A stretch of 64,000 nucleotides of DNA from Lingula anatina (Eukaryota > Brachiopoda > Lingulata > Lingulida > Lingulidae). The DNA lies in the NCBI RefSeq assembly GCF_001039355.2, contig NW_019775843.1, positions 12,096 to 76,095 of the forward strand, read 5' to 3'. Shown here in pieces: positions 1 to 13,108 of the stretch; the first letter of the stretch is position 1; each line of letters opens with the position of its first letter. The notes under the pieces are model-generated. The model did no database searches, was not told where the DNA came from, and saw only the letters and a program-made list of their open reading frames with translations. A program made the position numbers and the translations under genes.

Positions 1-247
1 TTTTTTTTAATTCCTATTACGTCCTTCTTAAAGGAAACACCTAATCATAATAAAGTGCCAATCGCTGCTTAGTGATACATTCAAATTACATGGATAAGCC
101 GCATTTCAAATTAATCGCTTTGTACTGGTAGAATTGAACATGAAAATAAACAACCAAGTACACCATAAAAGTTGATAATCTTGGAATCGAATTGCCTCTC
201 TGTGCGTGCATCTGAACACAATCCCATGTTTCCTATGTTTGTTACAG
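1..247 (+). other. remainder of intron 1 of gene A
   Basis: This stretch aligns by eye with about 14436-14664, the end of intron 1 of downstream gene B, and ends in a polypyrimidine tract and AG acceptor just before the Cys-rich exon. The first exon of gene A therefore lies upstream of the window. Confidence 0.75.
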
Positions 248-3200
248 GTAAACGCACTCGTGGAGTTAACCTACAGCGAGTGTGCCAACTCTCCTTGTTC
301 AGAGGCGGGCCGATGTCGCACCACGTGCGACTCCAGGGAGGTCTACTGTGTAGGTAGGTGAATCCACTAAATTTTGTCCCCATTCTAAACAATACGCCCA
401 AATTTGCAAGGTATTATGGGACGCAGTAACAAATTCAAAAAATGTGAAAAATGTTTGTATATCCAAGAGCGTTTTAATGTCATTTTCAGGTGATCAGTCA
501 GATTGTGACGAGACTCCGTTATCCAATATATACGAATGGAGTACCACATCCGCCAAAGAACTTACGACCGGAACGGCTTTTGTGCGTATTTAGTTCACAA
601 CATCAATTTCATCAAGCATTATTAAAGATCGTGATTGTAATCTTAAGATGGGTGATAAATAATTTGATATACATAATGGGCGAACCTTTTTTTAGTGAAT
701 AGTTTTCGTCGAACAACAAATCAAGCTTGCTTAGTTTGCCTTTTACGCAGATATGGTATTGATACAGCCTCGTTGGCTTTTATTCTAGACTGTATCATAT
801 AATAAAAAGAAAGGGATGGACAGTGGACTTTTCCTTAAATGGAGCGGTACCTTGGATTCAGCAGTAAATACTCAGCACGGGTGCACCTTTTGGGTCTTCA
901 CCATTGACGGTCAAGAGTGCTCCAATCCAGGACGCATAAGGTTCGCGGAATATCATTACCAAGCCCGGAACCATTCAAAACACGCCGAATGTAAGTATTT
1001 TTTTTATTCCCATTAATCTTCCTTGTCCTACTTAAGGAGTCAGCAATTTCGTTTAAAAAGTATGTCCTATGTCTCACTCCATGTCTAATAATAAAGCGAT
1101 AAGACAACCGGCCTCAACCCTTTTAAGAAAGTGCGAGGGTCAAATGGCTTGATGGTAAAAGGACTAATGCATTAAAATTGAAAGACATATGTCAAATTCG
1201 ATGAATTTTTCGCCTTTTTTTATTTTATTTTAAAGGCCTGCGGAAGCGCTTACTACAGACTTTGTTTCACATGTGTACATATGCATAATTTGAAGCCTTC
1301 ACCACAGTAACTTTCTAGCAATGATATGTTTAGTGTCTTTTTCTAAAATTCTAACAGTTATTCATTTTCGGAAATAGCCATGGCACAAAAATCCAAAGTG
1401 TTTTATTTTTCTGAAGGCTGCTTATTTTAATATAATAGAAACGTTAATAGAAACAATGACAATAAATATTTGAATTGCTTTAATCTTAATGTATTAAAAT
1501 ACATGAAGATCTCAACACGATTTTTCATAAAATTCCCGCCCATTTTCTTCTGGACATACTAATGGCATTCCCAACAAATATGACCCAGATAAGGACTGAA
1601 TAACCACATAGTTAAGGCAAGGAGCTGTATGAAACAACTCCTTGGTTAAGGTAAAATTTGGTTAACACACTAAACACTTGGTTTATACTATACTAACACT
1701 TTATCTCTTTATGGGTCCTTCATTTTCTTCAGTTCGAACATCAGCCATTGCATCATACCTTGAAAATACGTAGTTTTGATACCTCATTGGTGTAAAACAT
1801 TTGCATTTTGTCTCCAAGTTTTCGGTATCTGTCATGGCATAGAAGCTGGAGTACGGACGATTTCTCTGGAGACTGCTGTGTGCTATTATGTTCGCACGAA
1901 TCACGTGGGCTGGAACGCCAGAAGCAGGATAACCGTGGCCGAAGTGGAATACGGCGTTGGTTCTGGTAAGTGTCAGTATAACCTTAGCTTTAATAAGCGT
2001 TCTTAATCAGTACAGAATCCGCAATAAACTTTCTCTTTATTATTCTATAATGTATAATGGACTAACTTAATCAGTACAGAATCCGCAATAAACTTTCTCT
2101 TTATTATTCTATAATGTATAATGGACTAACTGTCCGACTGAAATACGCTATTGGAACTAGATTGCTAGTCGTTCTTCAGTCGTCAATATCAGTTGTTTTA
2201 CGCTCACTAAGAATTGGAAAGTCTATTTTATAAGACAAAAGAGAAAGCAAAGCTTCCTTTGAGAATTCCATACCAAAAGTTTTGATTTTGTGAAGTCTTT
2301 GTTTGCGTACTGTTTGTGAGGTGGGGGGGGAGGGGGGGGGAGGGTATGGTCCAGGTTTTTTAACAATGTCGACTCATGGTAAGCTGACATCCGTGAAACA
2401 CTTCTGACTCCCCAAACTACCTTAATATCTATGACAAAGTACATGTAAATGTAAGAGAAACTGTTTCAGGGGTACTGTTTGTAGAATGAATAAGTTAAAG
2501 CAGTAATTATAATTCACATTAATTAGACTTAATTAATATTATATTAAATTCTATGTATTTTCAGTAAACATATTATTTATGTTTTAGGCGCCTGTACCTC
2601 GCTGTCCATATTTAACATACAATATCTGAGCAAGTATTACTACGCCAGCACAAGAAATAACAATGCTCATATTGTGAGTATAATAAATTATTTTTAAATA
2701 TAGATTGGGACTTTGATTTTAGATACTGTAAATATCACATTTCTTTAAATTTACCTCACAGGCTAGTAACTGTAAAGTGAGATGGAGGATCTCACTAAAA
2801 TAGTAAAAATTTTCATCAAAAAAAGCACGTATACATACATACATAAACAAACACATTTAAAGGAACAGACTCATTGACATAGGCAAGGTAAATGACGAAT
2901 GATGAATGAGGTTTAAAATTGTGAAAAAAAAAAAACGTACAAGAAATTTATTCTCAACAGCAGCTGCCAAAAGGCTGGGTCACACTGCGCTTGCAACCTT
3001 TTGGCAACCTTTTTGCAACCATAAAATCTGGCGGTCGTTTGCGATCACTTTGCAAGCTAATTAAAAAGCTATGGCCATTTTGGATCGGCAAGCAGTCGCA
3101 AACCGGTTGCAACAAGGTTGCAGTATGGTATCTGCAACCTCTTATAGACCATCTTCAAGCCATAGGTTACCAGTCGCACACCGTTTGCCGAGCGATAAAC

Positions 3201-6200
3201 AACCTGTCTGCAGCCATTTGGTGATTGAAAACCGGTTGCAGGACTGTAGCAATCGCTTGTCAACTGGTAGCAGCAAGGTCGCACAGAAAATATATGTTTC
3301 CAACTTGTGACAGTAGCTACTTTCTCATAAATTCCCCTCTCAAAAGACAAAAAAGTTCTAGTAAGACGGCTCCTTTTCAAAAAGACGGGACTGCTATGAT
3401 CATTGGCCTTGTTTGCCGGAAATACTGGGTGAGACCGTGGATTGCAAGACGCCCCTTGTAGGGCGATTACAAACATTTGATGAAAGAACTTGGACTTGAA
3501 AATCAGGAAGTTTTCATTTCCTTCCTAAAAATAGTACCAGCAATGTTTTGTGAACTTTTGAAAAGACTACACTCTCATCTAACGAAACCAGTGCTGTAAT
3601 AAAAACATAAATTTGCATACGTTTTAATCCTTAATAATCTTATAATGCTCTTTAATATTTTCTTGTTCAAATACTTGGTCTCTTTGAGGTCGCAAGGCCT
3701 GTGCGATTACGGTCACACTGAACAAAAAAACTCTTTGCGACTTGCAACTGTCACCAGTTACAAAAAGGTCGGCCACCGGTTGCAACAACTCGTAAAAAAC
3801 CTGTTAGCGACCAAGAGACTAATACCCCCGTCACACTTAATCGGAATCAGCAGGAAACAAGAAGAATGAGACTGAATGAAGAATTTTAAAAATTCGCACC
3901 ACATTCGGGAAAAAAGTTCAAATTGACCTTAATTCTTGTAAGAGTACCGTTGGCATACTCAGAATGCGCTTGAATTCGCCTGGAATGATAAATGCACTTT
4001 CGGCTGTATTAGTTCTCAAATGCAGTTCGAATGTAGTTGGAAAACTAGGAATATCTATAATGCTGTCAGAAGGCAGTAAGAATATTTAGAATATACTTTG
4101 AATGGCGTAATAGTGTAGTTCGATTGCTAGCAAAATTAATATTTCAGCTCATCCGAAGCACATTAGAAACATTCTGGCGGGATTTTATACCCCCGTCACA
4201 CTAGAGGCGGAATGATTAAGAATTGCGTCGGAAATACAATTCTTTGTGCATTCCTGGATATTCGAAGAGCATTCTTAAAATTCCAAGTGCATTCCAAATA
4301 CTTTTACACATTCTTGTGGCCGGCTCGAATGTTTTGCTCATGTCAAAAACTTTCGAAGTGCATTCCAAGTGGAAAATTATCGAATGGCATTTGAACAGTA
4401 TTCTAACTGCACTATGACTGCATTCTAAATATTCTCACGGCATTCTGACAGCGTTCGAAACATTCTGATCAGTTACCATTCCAGTGGCGTTATTTATACA
4501 CTCTGGGCATTTTGTTACATTCTAAACATGTTAGAAAGTAATTTTAAGTATTTTAGGTATTTCAGCTGCAATCTGTTTGGATTCTTTGTAATTCAAACCA
4601 TAATTGGCAGCCCTACCGGGAGCATTTTGACTGCATTTGAGTTCGCTTCGTATATCATTCGAGGCACCTTCTTACATACTTCAGCCTGTATTCGGCCAGC
4701 AGTCAAACCACACTCGTAGGGCATTTGAATTTCATTCGGAATATTCTGACTGCATTCTAACAACATTCGCAATATTCCCTCCCGATTATGGCACGAATTT
4801 TCAATTAATTTATTCCGGCTGGTTCTGCTTGATTCCTACTGGTTCCGGATAAGTGAGACGGGGGCCTTAAGTCACGTGCCAGTTCGAATATCTCTCGAAT
4901 GTGATCAGAATGTTTCGAATGTTGCCAGAATGCCGTGAGAATATTTAAAATGCAGTCATAGTGTAGTTAGAATACTATTCAAATGCCATTCAATAATATT
5001 CCACTTTGAATGCACTTCGAAAGTTTTTAACATTCGGGCCGACCACAATAATGGGTAAAAATATTTGAAATGCACTCGGAATTTTTAGAATGCTCTTTGA
5101 ATATCCAGGTATGCACAAAGAATTGTCTTTCCGACGGCATTCTTGCTCACTCTGCCTCTAGTGTGACCGGGGTATAAAGACCGTCAATCGACCATGCAGT
5201 AACAACTGCAACCTTCTAGCGACCTGCTGCTGACTACTTGCGACTGGTAACAAACTTGTAAGAGACCAGTCGACTAAATACTGTCAACCGACCGTGCAGT
5301 TGCAGATGGTATGCTACTGGTTATAGCAACCTTCTGACAACCAAGAAGAGACCGATAGGCAACTTTTAGGATACCGATATTTTTCATCTTTAGTCGCACT
5401 GGTTGTCGATGCACAAAAAAATGGCTTTCATGTGTCAACGATCGCAGGCGACCTGCCAGCAACCTTATGCGACCACTTAAAAACCTATGACAACCTCCTT
5501 GCGACAGAGGTTGCAAAGAGGTTGCCAAAAGGTTGCAAGATCAGTGTGACCCAGGCTTAAGAGAGGAATGTTTTCACTGCTTTCAAGTTCTTTTACTACC
5601 GTATAAATCAATCAAGCTTGTTCCGAACAACGCAAAGGTTTTGTGAAGGCCTTAAACGTGGACACCGTTATAAAATTCTCTTCGGATAACGCGATGCTAC
5701 AACTTTTTAAAATTCACCGTTCTTTTACACTGAAGCTGCGCAGAGAAATTCGAAGACAGACAACAATAACCAGTCAGAAAGTTAAATGCTAGGTCAACGT
5801 CGTTGCTTCTGAAACCTATTCTCTGGGTGAATAGAGGTGTCGGACGACATCAGCGACTGTGACTGCACAGAGAGATAGTTATCAGATTATATATAGACAC
5901 CTGCCATAGCAAGATACTTAAAGATGTAATAAGTTGTTAAACTATTTTCTAGACCGAGACATTCCGGAAGAGGGCCAGTGATACAGCACTTGTCGTTCAT
6001 TATTCTGGAAATTTGTATGTGTCCGGAAGCCCCGTCTGTTCGCGATGGTACTTTAAGTTTAATGGAGCAGAATGCCAAAACCCAGGCACTGTCGATATGG
6101 CCTTCTACGTGCAAGGAGATAACATGTTTCACAGGGGATATGCATGTAGGTTATAATTATATTTGTCTTTATTCTATTTTTGGAAACAGAGGGAGACTGT

Positions 6201-9200
6201 TAATGCAGGTTTAAATGAAGAAAGCATGAATATGTAAAATTTAGAACACGTACATGTAGCAAGTTTGATTTTAATCGCTCCGCGTTGACTAACTACATTA
6301 CATGCATTGATAGATCTTTAAATGTTTGCATTAAATCATATTGGACAAATAGGGAAATGCTTTTTATCATTACGGGATTAACTTTGTTTTAAAGCTTTGT
6401 AGCCTTATAGGCCATGATTTCTATCCTCAGTACACGGATTATGTAAAGGACTTGCGGCAGGATTGGTAACGGTTTCCCTTCACGTTGGTACATGTTACGA
6501 TAGCTATAGTGAAGGCAATCCCTACACTGGTTGGAACCAAGAGAACATACTGATCATGGAAGAGTCGCGTCTTGGCAATGATATAACTGCTGGTGAGTAC
6601 TGATTAGCACTTGAATAATGGGCAGAAGCACAAGATTTACAGAAAACATGTTTTTCCCACAGGTCAAGCAGTCAAAAAAGAATTTGGAGATAAACATATT
6701 TGCTCATATTGCTAATATATTTGTTTGCTGACTAATCTGAAATCCAAGTTAATAGATTTCTCTCTCAAGCCCGCTGTGAGAGGACAGTCACACAGAACAT
6801 GTCCCACAGTCTTTACACCTCTGGATGTGCACGTACCATTCCCGTAAGGGACCCTTGTCCAGCGACCTTCTACCACCATAAAGTCATGAGCAGACTTACC
6901 GAATTTTGTTTACTAGGACCTGTCTTCATCTTATGGAATTAGAACACATAATCTCACCTTGAACCCCTTGGTTTTGAGCTCTGTCGGTGCCTAGGCGTAA
7001 CTATGACAAGCGTTGCAATGCACCCTTGTCTTAGTCTATCAAGATTTTGCAACGTAAAATGAGAAATATCCCCCAAACCGAATGAAATATGGGGAAATTT
7101 ACTACAAACATCTGTCCAGAAGTCGTATCTGACCTTGCAATTGACTTTTGGCCAATATTCAATCTCAAATGTGTCAAAATGTTGTAAAAATTTAAGCTCT
7201 ATGTGTAAATGGAGGTGTCGGACGACATCAGCCACTATGCGGATTTTAGACACTGCATAGACTTATGCTTTTATATTATGGCGAGAACTTACACTTGGGG
7301 TCTCCTTTCATCTACAAGTACGCGAATGGGTCCATTTTCACAGAGAAGCATCATGTAGATGCGAAAACAGGAAACTCTTTCTAAATCTGGCGCCATAACA
7401 GATGGAGACTCTTGTTTGTAGCATTATATATTTATTTATTGAATATTGAAGTGTTGCCTCTTTGTTTGTTTTCCACAGAGTTTAGGAGTTGAGTTATTTC
7501 AAAAAGCACAATGGCACTATGCATAATGGTGAAACGTTTTCAAAATTAAACGTCAATTAGCAGAAATGCACTCATATGAACTATAATACTTGAATAGGAA
7601 ATCCTAATGTGACCTTGAATTTGACATTTGGCCTACTTTTTACCATGAAATGAACTTTGCAAATGCATCTATGGTTAATATTGCCCTAGTATTGAAAATC
7701 ATAACATTGGGAACCTTGAATTTACCTTTGCCCTTACTTCACCATAAAATGCACTTTTCCAATTTTTTGCCCTTATATCTCCAAAACTAGAAGAGATGCG
7801 TCCATAGTTGATATTGAACTTGGATAGGAAACCGTGCATTGAGAATCCTAATGTGACCATGACCACCGACATTTGACGTAGGCTACTTGCCACGATGAAA
7901 GGCACTTTTTCAATTTACATCTCCAAAACCAGAATAGATACACCCATTGTTACTAGTGAACTTAAAAAGAAAATTTTGTATTGGGAATCAAAGCGTGTGG
8001 ATTTTAACTTTACCTTAATTTTACCATAAAATGCGCTTATCTAATTTTATAGCCTTTATATTTCCAAAAGTAAAAGAGATACATCGGCCAAAGAAGGGGT
8101 AAATTTAGCTGGTGATTCATTAATCAATGGCCACTATAATGAGAATTTATCTTGTAAATTGGCAAATTAATTTATTTATTGATAAATAAAAAATAATGTG
8201 AATTGAGCTTTCGTGGCGGATTTCTATGCTCTCTGAAGTGCTTTACCAGTTCATACATTTTAATGGCAACATGAAATACACGAACAATTTAATTGGTGTT
8301 ACAAGTACAATAAAAAAATTAAAGAAAATAATAAACGGTGTTACAAGTACAATAATAACATTTAAATGACATTTTGTAAGAACATAGATGTGAGATTTAC
8401 TGCTTACTTTACAATATTGTTTCCAATCATATTCTTGAATCTTTCCAGTTCTCACCCCAAGTGGTCACGCATATCGTCTCCCAGTGGTGAACAGACAGCA
8501 CGGGTGGTGGCTCAGCCTTAATCTTGAGATCACAAATGCACTCATCAAGGTGAGTAATATGTTAATATCGGGCCAAACCGTACACGGAAGTCTTGGGTCA
8601 TTATGTGACATGAGCACGTCTTGTGACGTCCTTGTGAGGTCAGTTGCTGTCGGTAATAAATGATGATATGCACTCAGTTAGAATGTTTCCATATTTTCCA
8701 GGCTTTCGTGTACAACAAAATATATTCGGACAGTGGTATTAATGTTATCTGGAGTTTCAACTGTCGTATCCTTGGAAACCCAGATTGTGGACGCTGGTAT
8801 GTGACGTTTAATGGAACCACGTGTAATAACCCGGGCAGTATTGAGCGGGTGCTATACGAGTCTGGACCTTCGGTGGCCAACTGGCATCAACCTTGTGTAG
8901 GTGAGTGTGTTTTGTAATGGTTATCTTATTGCCATCTTGAGAACTTACTCCACGTTTCTCTCTACGTTCTGTAATATAAAGATAAGATAGCGAACTCCGT
9001 TACACAGAACATCAGTTCCTTTTCACTGGCGTTGCGATTTTTGGAGAGTGCAAAGTATTTTAGATTGAGGAGCTCCCAAAGCTATTGAGTCAATCATTGT
9101 ACTTTACGTGTTCGACTTTAGAACGGGTGAATAAATATTTCAATATTATCACATACTGGAGACAAAAGGCCTCCCGTTAAAATAGCGGCGTATTGATTAA

Positions 9201-9778
9201 AATATATATTTCGTCTTTCCCATTCTTAATGGAGTATATGTACATATATATTTTACTTGATGCAGGGTGTTTTTATTTCAACAATCTATATCGTAAGTGA
9301 CAATAATGATCATAACAGGATCTATGGTGTTAACGTTTTAATGACTGGTAAAGTCCCTATGATGCCCATTCGACATTTAATGGGGCATTATGGAGTCATG
9401 ACCATGCAGTCATTACAAAACTCTAACGTCTCCCACTCTTCCCATAATTGCTATATTGAATAATTAAGGGCAATGTCTGACGTATTAATGCCTAAATTAG
9501 AGAGAGGCATTTGTCCATAGGATAAATGATCCTTCACATTATGTAAAGGAACATCATTTAACATTTAACATTCATTCTGTGAAATTCCGTCTTTTCCATT
9601 TTTAATGGAGTGTCTGGATTTTATTTCAGTGGATGGCATCTGCCACGACATTCCCAGCGGTCCAACGAGTGTGGAGCTGAGAACAATTCCTTGCTCTGGT
9701 TATCCAGGCTCTAATATGTACACGGGTTGGCAATCCAGCACCAACGTAATTGTCGAAGAAGTGTTTGTAGGCGTTTAA
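248..9778 (+). CDS. gene A: secreted protein with three CTHRC1-like C-terminal modules (5'-partial)
   Basis: I read ten exons with consistent GT-AG borders and phases: 248-353, 490-581, 789-990, 1819-1965, 2588-2673, 5953-6145, 6431-6592, 8449-8549, 8702-8900 and 9630-9778 (TAA stop), 479 codons in the window. The first exon is a small five-Cys segment, loosely EGF-like. The rest forms three modules resembling the C-terminal domain of CTHRC1, shown by motifs such as SRWYFKFNGAECQNPG and GRWYVTFNGTTCNNPGSI, each followed by a C-x-(E/D/G)-I-x-(A/S)-G segment and a (T/V)GW...(I/V)(I/T)V(A/E)E ending. Vertebrate CTHRC1 is a secreted glycoprotein linked to Wnt/planar polarity signalling, with one such module after a short collagen stretch; none is seen here. 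The reading frame is open throughout. The missing first exon is probably a signal peptide plus PAN domain, as in gene B. Function is inferred from homology only. Confidence 0.8.
2002..2129. repeat. 64-bp tandem duplication in intron 5 of gene A
   Basis: Two apparently identical 64-bp units (2002-2065 and 2066-2129), each beginning CTTAATCAGTACAGAATC, start 36 bp after the donor of exon 1819-1965. Gene B lacks the duplication. Confidence 0.9.
3825..4866. mobile_element. inner inverted-repeat element with ACCCCCGTCACACTT ends
   Basis: The left end is ACCCCCGTCACACTTAATCG; the right end is the inverse with substitutions (GGATAAGTGAGACGGGGG). The subterminal GGAATCAGCAGG and CGAATTTT-type motifs are also inverted. 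The same family occurs at 19889-20366. The span crosses the 4186-5176 element instead of nesting cleanly with it, which suggests serial insertion or recombination. Confidence 0.6.
4186..5176. mobile_element. foldback element with long (about 290-bp) inverted arms
   Basis: 4186-4475 and 4895-5176 are extended inverted repeats: TATACCCCCGTCACACTAGA at the left and its inverse at the right. Matching blocks inside include CAATTCTTTGTGCAT, CTGGATATTC and ACTTTCGAAGTGCATTC. The arms are rich in GCATTC/GAATGC motifs. No coding capacity is seen. Confidence 0.7.
5833..5858. repeat. dispersed repeat, copy 1 (second copy 7211-7238)
   Basis: GGTGTCGGACGACATCAGC occurs in intron 6 of gene A and again in intron 8 at about 7216-7234. 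Flanking bases are also similar (GTGAATAGAG versus GTAAATGGAG), so this is a small dispersed repeat fragment. Confidence 0.6.
7560..8095. repeat. degenerate tandem repeats in intron 8 of gene A
   Basis: Four or so diverged units of roughly 100-150 bp recur, recognisable by ACCTTGAATTT, ACCATAAAATGCACTT and TATCTCCAAAA-type motifs (for example near 7614, 7712, 7860 and 8008). No conserved frame is present. Confidence 0.5.
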
Positions 9779-9836
9779 ATACCATTTCGGATAATTATCA
9801 AATTCAGAATTTAGAATTCTGAAAAAAGATAACGTA

Positions 9837-9988
9837 TGCCCAGCAAACACAGAAAGCTATTATAACGTTAACTTAACCAAACAACGTTATGGTAATTATG
9901 CATATAATCAAATAACTTTCTAGTAACTATGTATTTAACCAAACAACGTTATGGTAACGCTATTAAACGTTATGTGTCTGCTGGCTGT
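9837..9988. mobile_element. short MITE-like element just after gene A
   Basis: The ends are inverted: GCCCAGCAAACAC at the left and GTGTCTGCTGGCTG at the right. Inside are repeated AACGTTATGGTAA motifs. About 150 bp, non-coding. A related AACGTTA/TAACGT cluster without clear ends is at 26098-26150. Confidence 0.55.
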
Positions 9989-11283
9989 ATTCATTCTTAA
10001 TTTTTGCCTTGCGGATGAACAATAAGGCAATGTAGTCTAAAGGAGTGTTTATACTGTAGGTCTTCATGTAAAGCGGGTATTAAGAACTTTTATACAAAAT
10101 ACGTTTGAATCCTAGCACGAATATATTTTATCAAACCAGCTTTGAACCTGACAGTGAACCTCAGAAGTATAGCCGTTAAAGAACTTTTCTCCCTACTTTG
10201 CTTTACTCCACGTGCTCATAAGTGCACATAACAGTGAAAATATGTTATGTACTGGCGAGAATTATTCTTGTGACAGTGAGGTTATGGAAGTTGCACATCA
10301 AATGAGAGTTTTTTTATCTATCTCAGCAGTGGAAGTCACTCTCCTCCAAATCCCGCAAAAGATCGCTGAATTCTACGCTAAGTCTGGAAACAGATATTTT
10401 GGAAGCAATCTGCGATGATTCCTATTTGGTTCACACATTTCATGATAGTGTCTGTACAAATCATTTAATGTAATTGTAATTTTTAGGTGTTTTGACACAG
10501 TTTACGCGTTGAGATTCTACCCATTTATTGTTTGTTGTGCAAGTAAAATTTCCATGCGTCTTCGAACAGTGGATGCCATTATTATTTCAATAAGTCTCTT
10601 AGCAATCATAACCCCATTGGAAATGTAAGGGCTAAACTTAAGCACCACCACCGTATGCCCTCTAAGTCATTTTAGTGTCGATAGCAATCTCCGTAAATAA
10701 GCGATTAAGGAAAACTAGCATAATGATTAAGATGGGACAATGTGTGTCCTTTGGACCGACTCATATGTGCGTCAGGGAAGGATTTTTTGAAGAGTTTTTT
10801 GCAAAGCCTGGAAACAGAAGTCTTTTGAAGCAATCTGGGGTGATTCCTTTAAGGCCCAAGCATTTAAGTGATTGAGTTCGTATATTGTTATTTTATGGTA
10901 TATATTTTGATGCAATTTACATGTTGAAATTTAAGCAAGTAATTATGTGTTGTGCATGTATATTCGTCGTCTGCCTTGATGTCAATTCTGTTCCTTCGGT
11001 TCTTCGGTTAATGTTCAACGTACCCGATGTTGCATGCAATTATGTAAACGATGTCCATCATGGTTGGTAACGGTGATGAGTTTCACTTTTGTAACAAAAC
11101 CCTCACAAAATGAAACGCCGTCGGTTTGTTGAGAACCGACCATGGTAAGATTAGAAGAAGGAATATAGAGAGCACCCATTGTCGACAGTTTTGTTACGTC
11201 GAGTGGGGCCCTGTAGATAGGCCCTAGTGCCATTGTTTAGTGTCGTAATTTTACTCATAATATCAATGTTATTTTTATTTATT

Positions 11284-11398
11284 GATTGTACAATGAAACC
11301 AAAGACAAAACGGTTTGATTGTACAGTGAAATTAGAGACAAAACAGTTAGATTGCACTATGAAATAAAATCCAAAACGGTTGGATTGCACAATGAAAG
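11284..11398. repeat. imperfect 36-bp tandem repeats
   Basis: About three and a half units, each starting GATTG(T/C)ACA(A/G)TGAAA and ending in CAAAACGGTT-like sequence. Because 36 is divisible by 3, the minus strand reads as a repeated FIVQSNRF peptide, but no gene context supports expression. Confidence 0.7.
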
Positions 11399-11830
11399 AT
11401 GATGTAAAAGTCCAAAGTGTATGCTGTGCTGCTTGGTGTCCAGTGATTCTATCAACTACTCTCAAACAACGTACCCCTGTAGACAATGTGCTTACATATA
11501 AAGAATTTATATTAATTATATATTATAGTAAATATATATAATATTAATGTGGGCGAATAAAGTTGTTAACTCTGAATTTCCATGTAATCTCTATCAACAA
11601 AACATTTCCCAAGACAAGCCTGTGTTCAGTCAAGTTTAAGACCTGCCTAAAACCATATTGTACCAAGAAGTTATAACTCCTTGATAGTACGAATTTTAAA
11701 GGGAATAAGGTGAGCACAATGTATGAATTTTTAAAAATCTTTTATCAGAGAAGAATTTATAAGAATTTATAAGAATATAGTAATATTTTGTTCAATCAAC
11801 AGGTAAATATTGAGACATAGAAATTATAAG

Positions 11831-11855
11831 AACACACACACACACACACACACAC
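11831..11855. repeat. (AC)n microsatellite
   Basis: Uninterrupted CA dinucleotide run. Confidence 0.95.
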
Positions 11856-13108
11856 CTGAAACTCGCACATTTCTTGTTTGCAATAAATGTTTGGTTATAG
11901 ATCTTTTCGATTCTAATTCGTTGTCATCTCCGTCAACCTCAATAATATGCTCAATGAGAAGTCGTTTATACCCTACATGTACGAACTATCATTTTAATGA
12001 CTGTTTTCATAGATAATAGTCAGCATTAAGACATTTATACAAAGTAGAGGATTTAATCGTTTCAGAGCGTGGGGTTTGTTTCATGGAACGACGTAAGGTT
12101 TTTGGCCTGGTTGCTAAGTAAATCAGATGGAGGACTTTGTAAAGTCGACAATGCGATATTGGTCTAAAGGAAAAGCATTCTAGACAAAAATATGAAACGC
12201 AGCTTGGTTGTCTAGAATGTATAACAGTCTCAGTTTCGGCTAAAATAATTATTAAAAGGGGTCCTTTGGGATTTCTTCGATAACTGTAGTGAACTAAGAA
12301 AAATAAAGAATAAATATGATCTCACAAAAGACGATTTTTATTTAACTGTTGCTACGTTGCGCTTAATTAAAAACTTTCCTTTGGTCATGTACACGTTTTG
12401 AAGCCAATTTTTTACATGTATTGCTATGGTTCCTTGATAGATCATGCCGTGATCGCAAATAATATTATTTACATGACTAAAATCGGGATCACGCCTTTGT
12501 CAATTGCTGTATCTTCATTGTCTGTCGTTTCATGAAGAATATTTACCATGCTGTTAGTGATCACCAAGACTTCGATTGCCAACCCGAACATGAACAAAGC
12601 CCATATGTGATAAAGGGATAAACAAATATCAATTCTACAATACTGATATTGAAGCAGGAATAAGAACGTGAAGTACAATTGATTAATATAGACGTCAACG
12701 TTTTTTCTTTTTTTGATCGCTTGGCTCTGGCTCTGTAAAACAGTTCTGTTGATAGTAAAAAATCGGACGTACATTTGCGGTTAACAAAGAACTGAAAAAA
12801 TCAATTATTTCCGCCGGCCTTTTACTTTGTTAATAATCACATTTGGACAACTTTTAAAGAAGTTGATAATAATTGTAATAAATGTATATGCTTCGATGGG
12901 CAAGGTCTAATGTCGCCGATTTTTAGTATATTATTTATCATGTGACTGTATTGTGAAATCGAAACATCAAAATTATAGACTGACTAATCTCATATGCAAT
13001 CTTGAAATTAAAACCTGTTGCTATTTCTATCAAGAAACTGCTATAAACGTATGCACGTGGTTCGATAATAACCCGCCAATCATAACCAAAAACAAACTCT
13101 CGAGGGTT

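Larger units (their letters stand above)
2973..5557. mobile_element. outer foldback-type element with inverted ends CTGGGTCACACTG
   Basis: The left end CTGGGTCACACTGCGCTTG continues with GCAACCTTTTGGCAACC repeats. The right end is its reverse complement, closing with CAGTGTGACCCAGGCTT. Similarity between the arms continues through many GTTGC/GCAAC-rich motifs. No transposase is seen. It sits in intron 6 of gene A and is absent from the much shorter intron 6 of gene B (18308-19048), so it is an insertion. Two further inverted-repeat elements lie inside it. Confidence 0.75.

Noticed and set aside
2223-2444. 73-codon minus frame with poly-proline
   Set aside because: Produced by a poly-G run in intron 5 of gene A.
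3069-3476. 135-codon minus-strand open frame
   Set aside because: Lies in the arm of the outer foldback element; repetitive, no domain or splice context.
11284-11398. CRISPR-like regular repeats
   Set aside because: Units are contiguous with no distinct spacers, and the window is eukaryotic.
12469-12774. 101-codon minus-strand frame with hydrophobic stretches
   Set aside because: AT-rich intergenic sequence, no recognisable domain, no signal or splice support.
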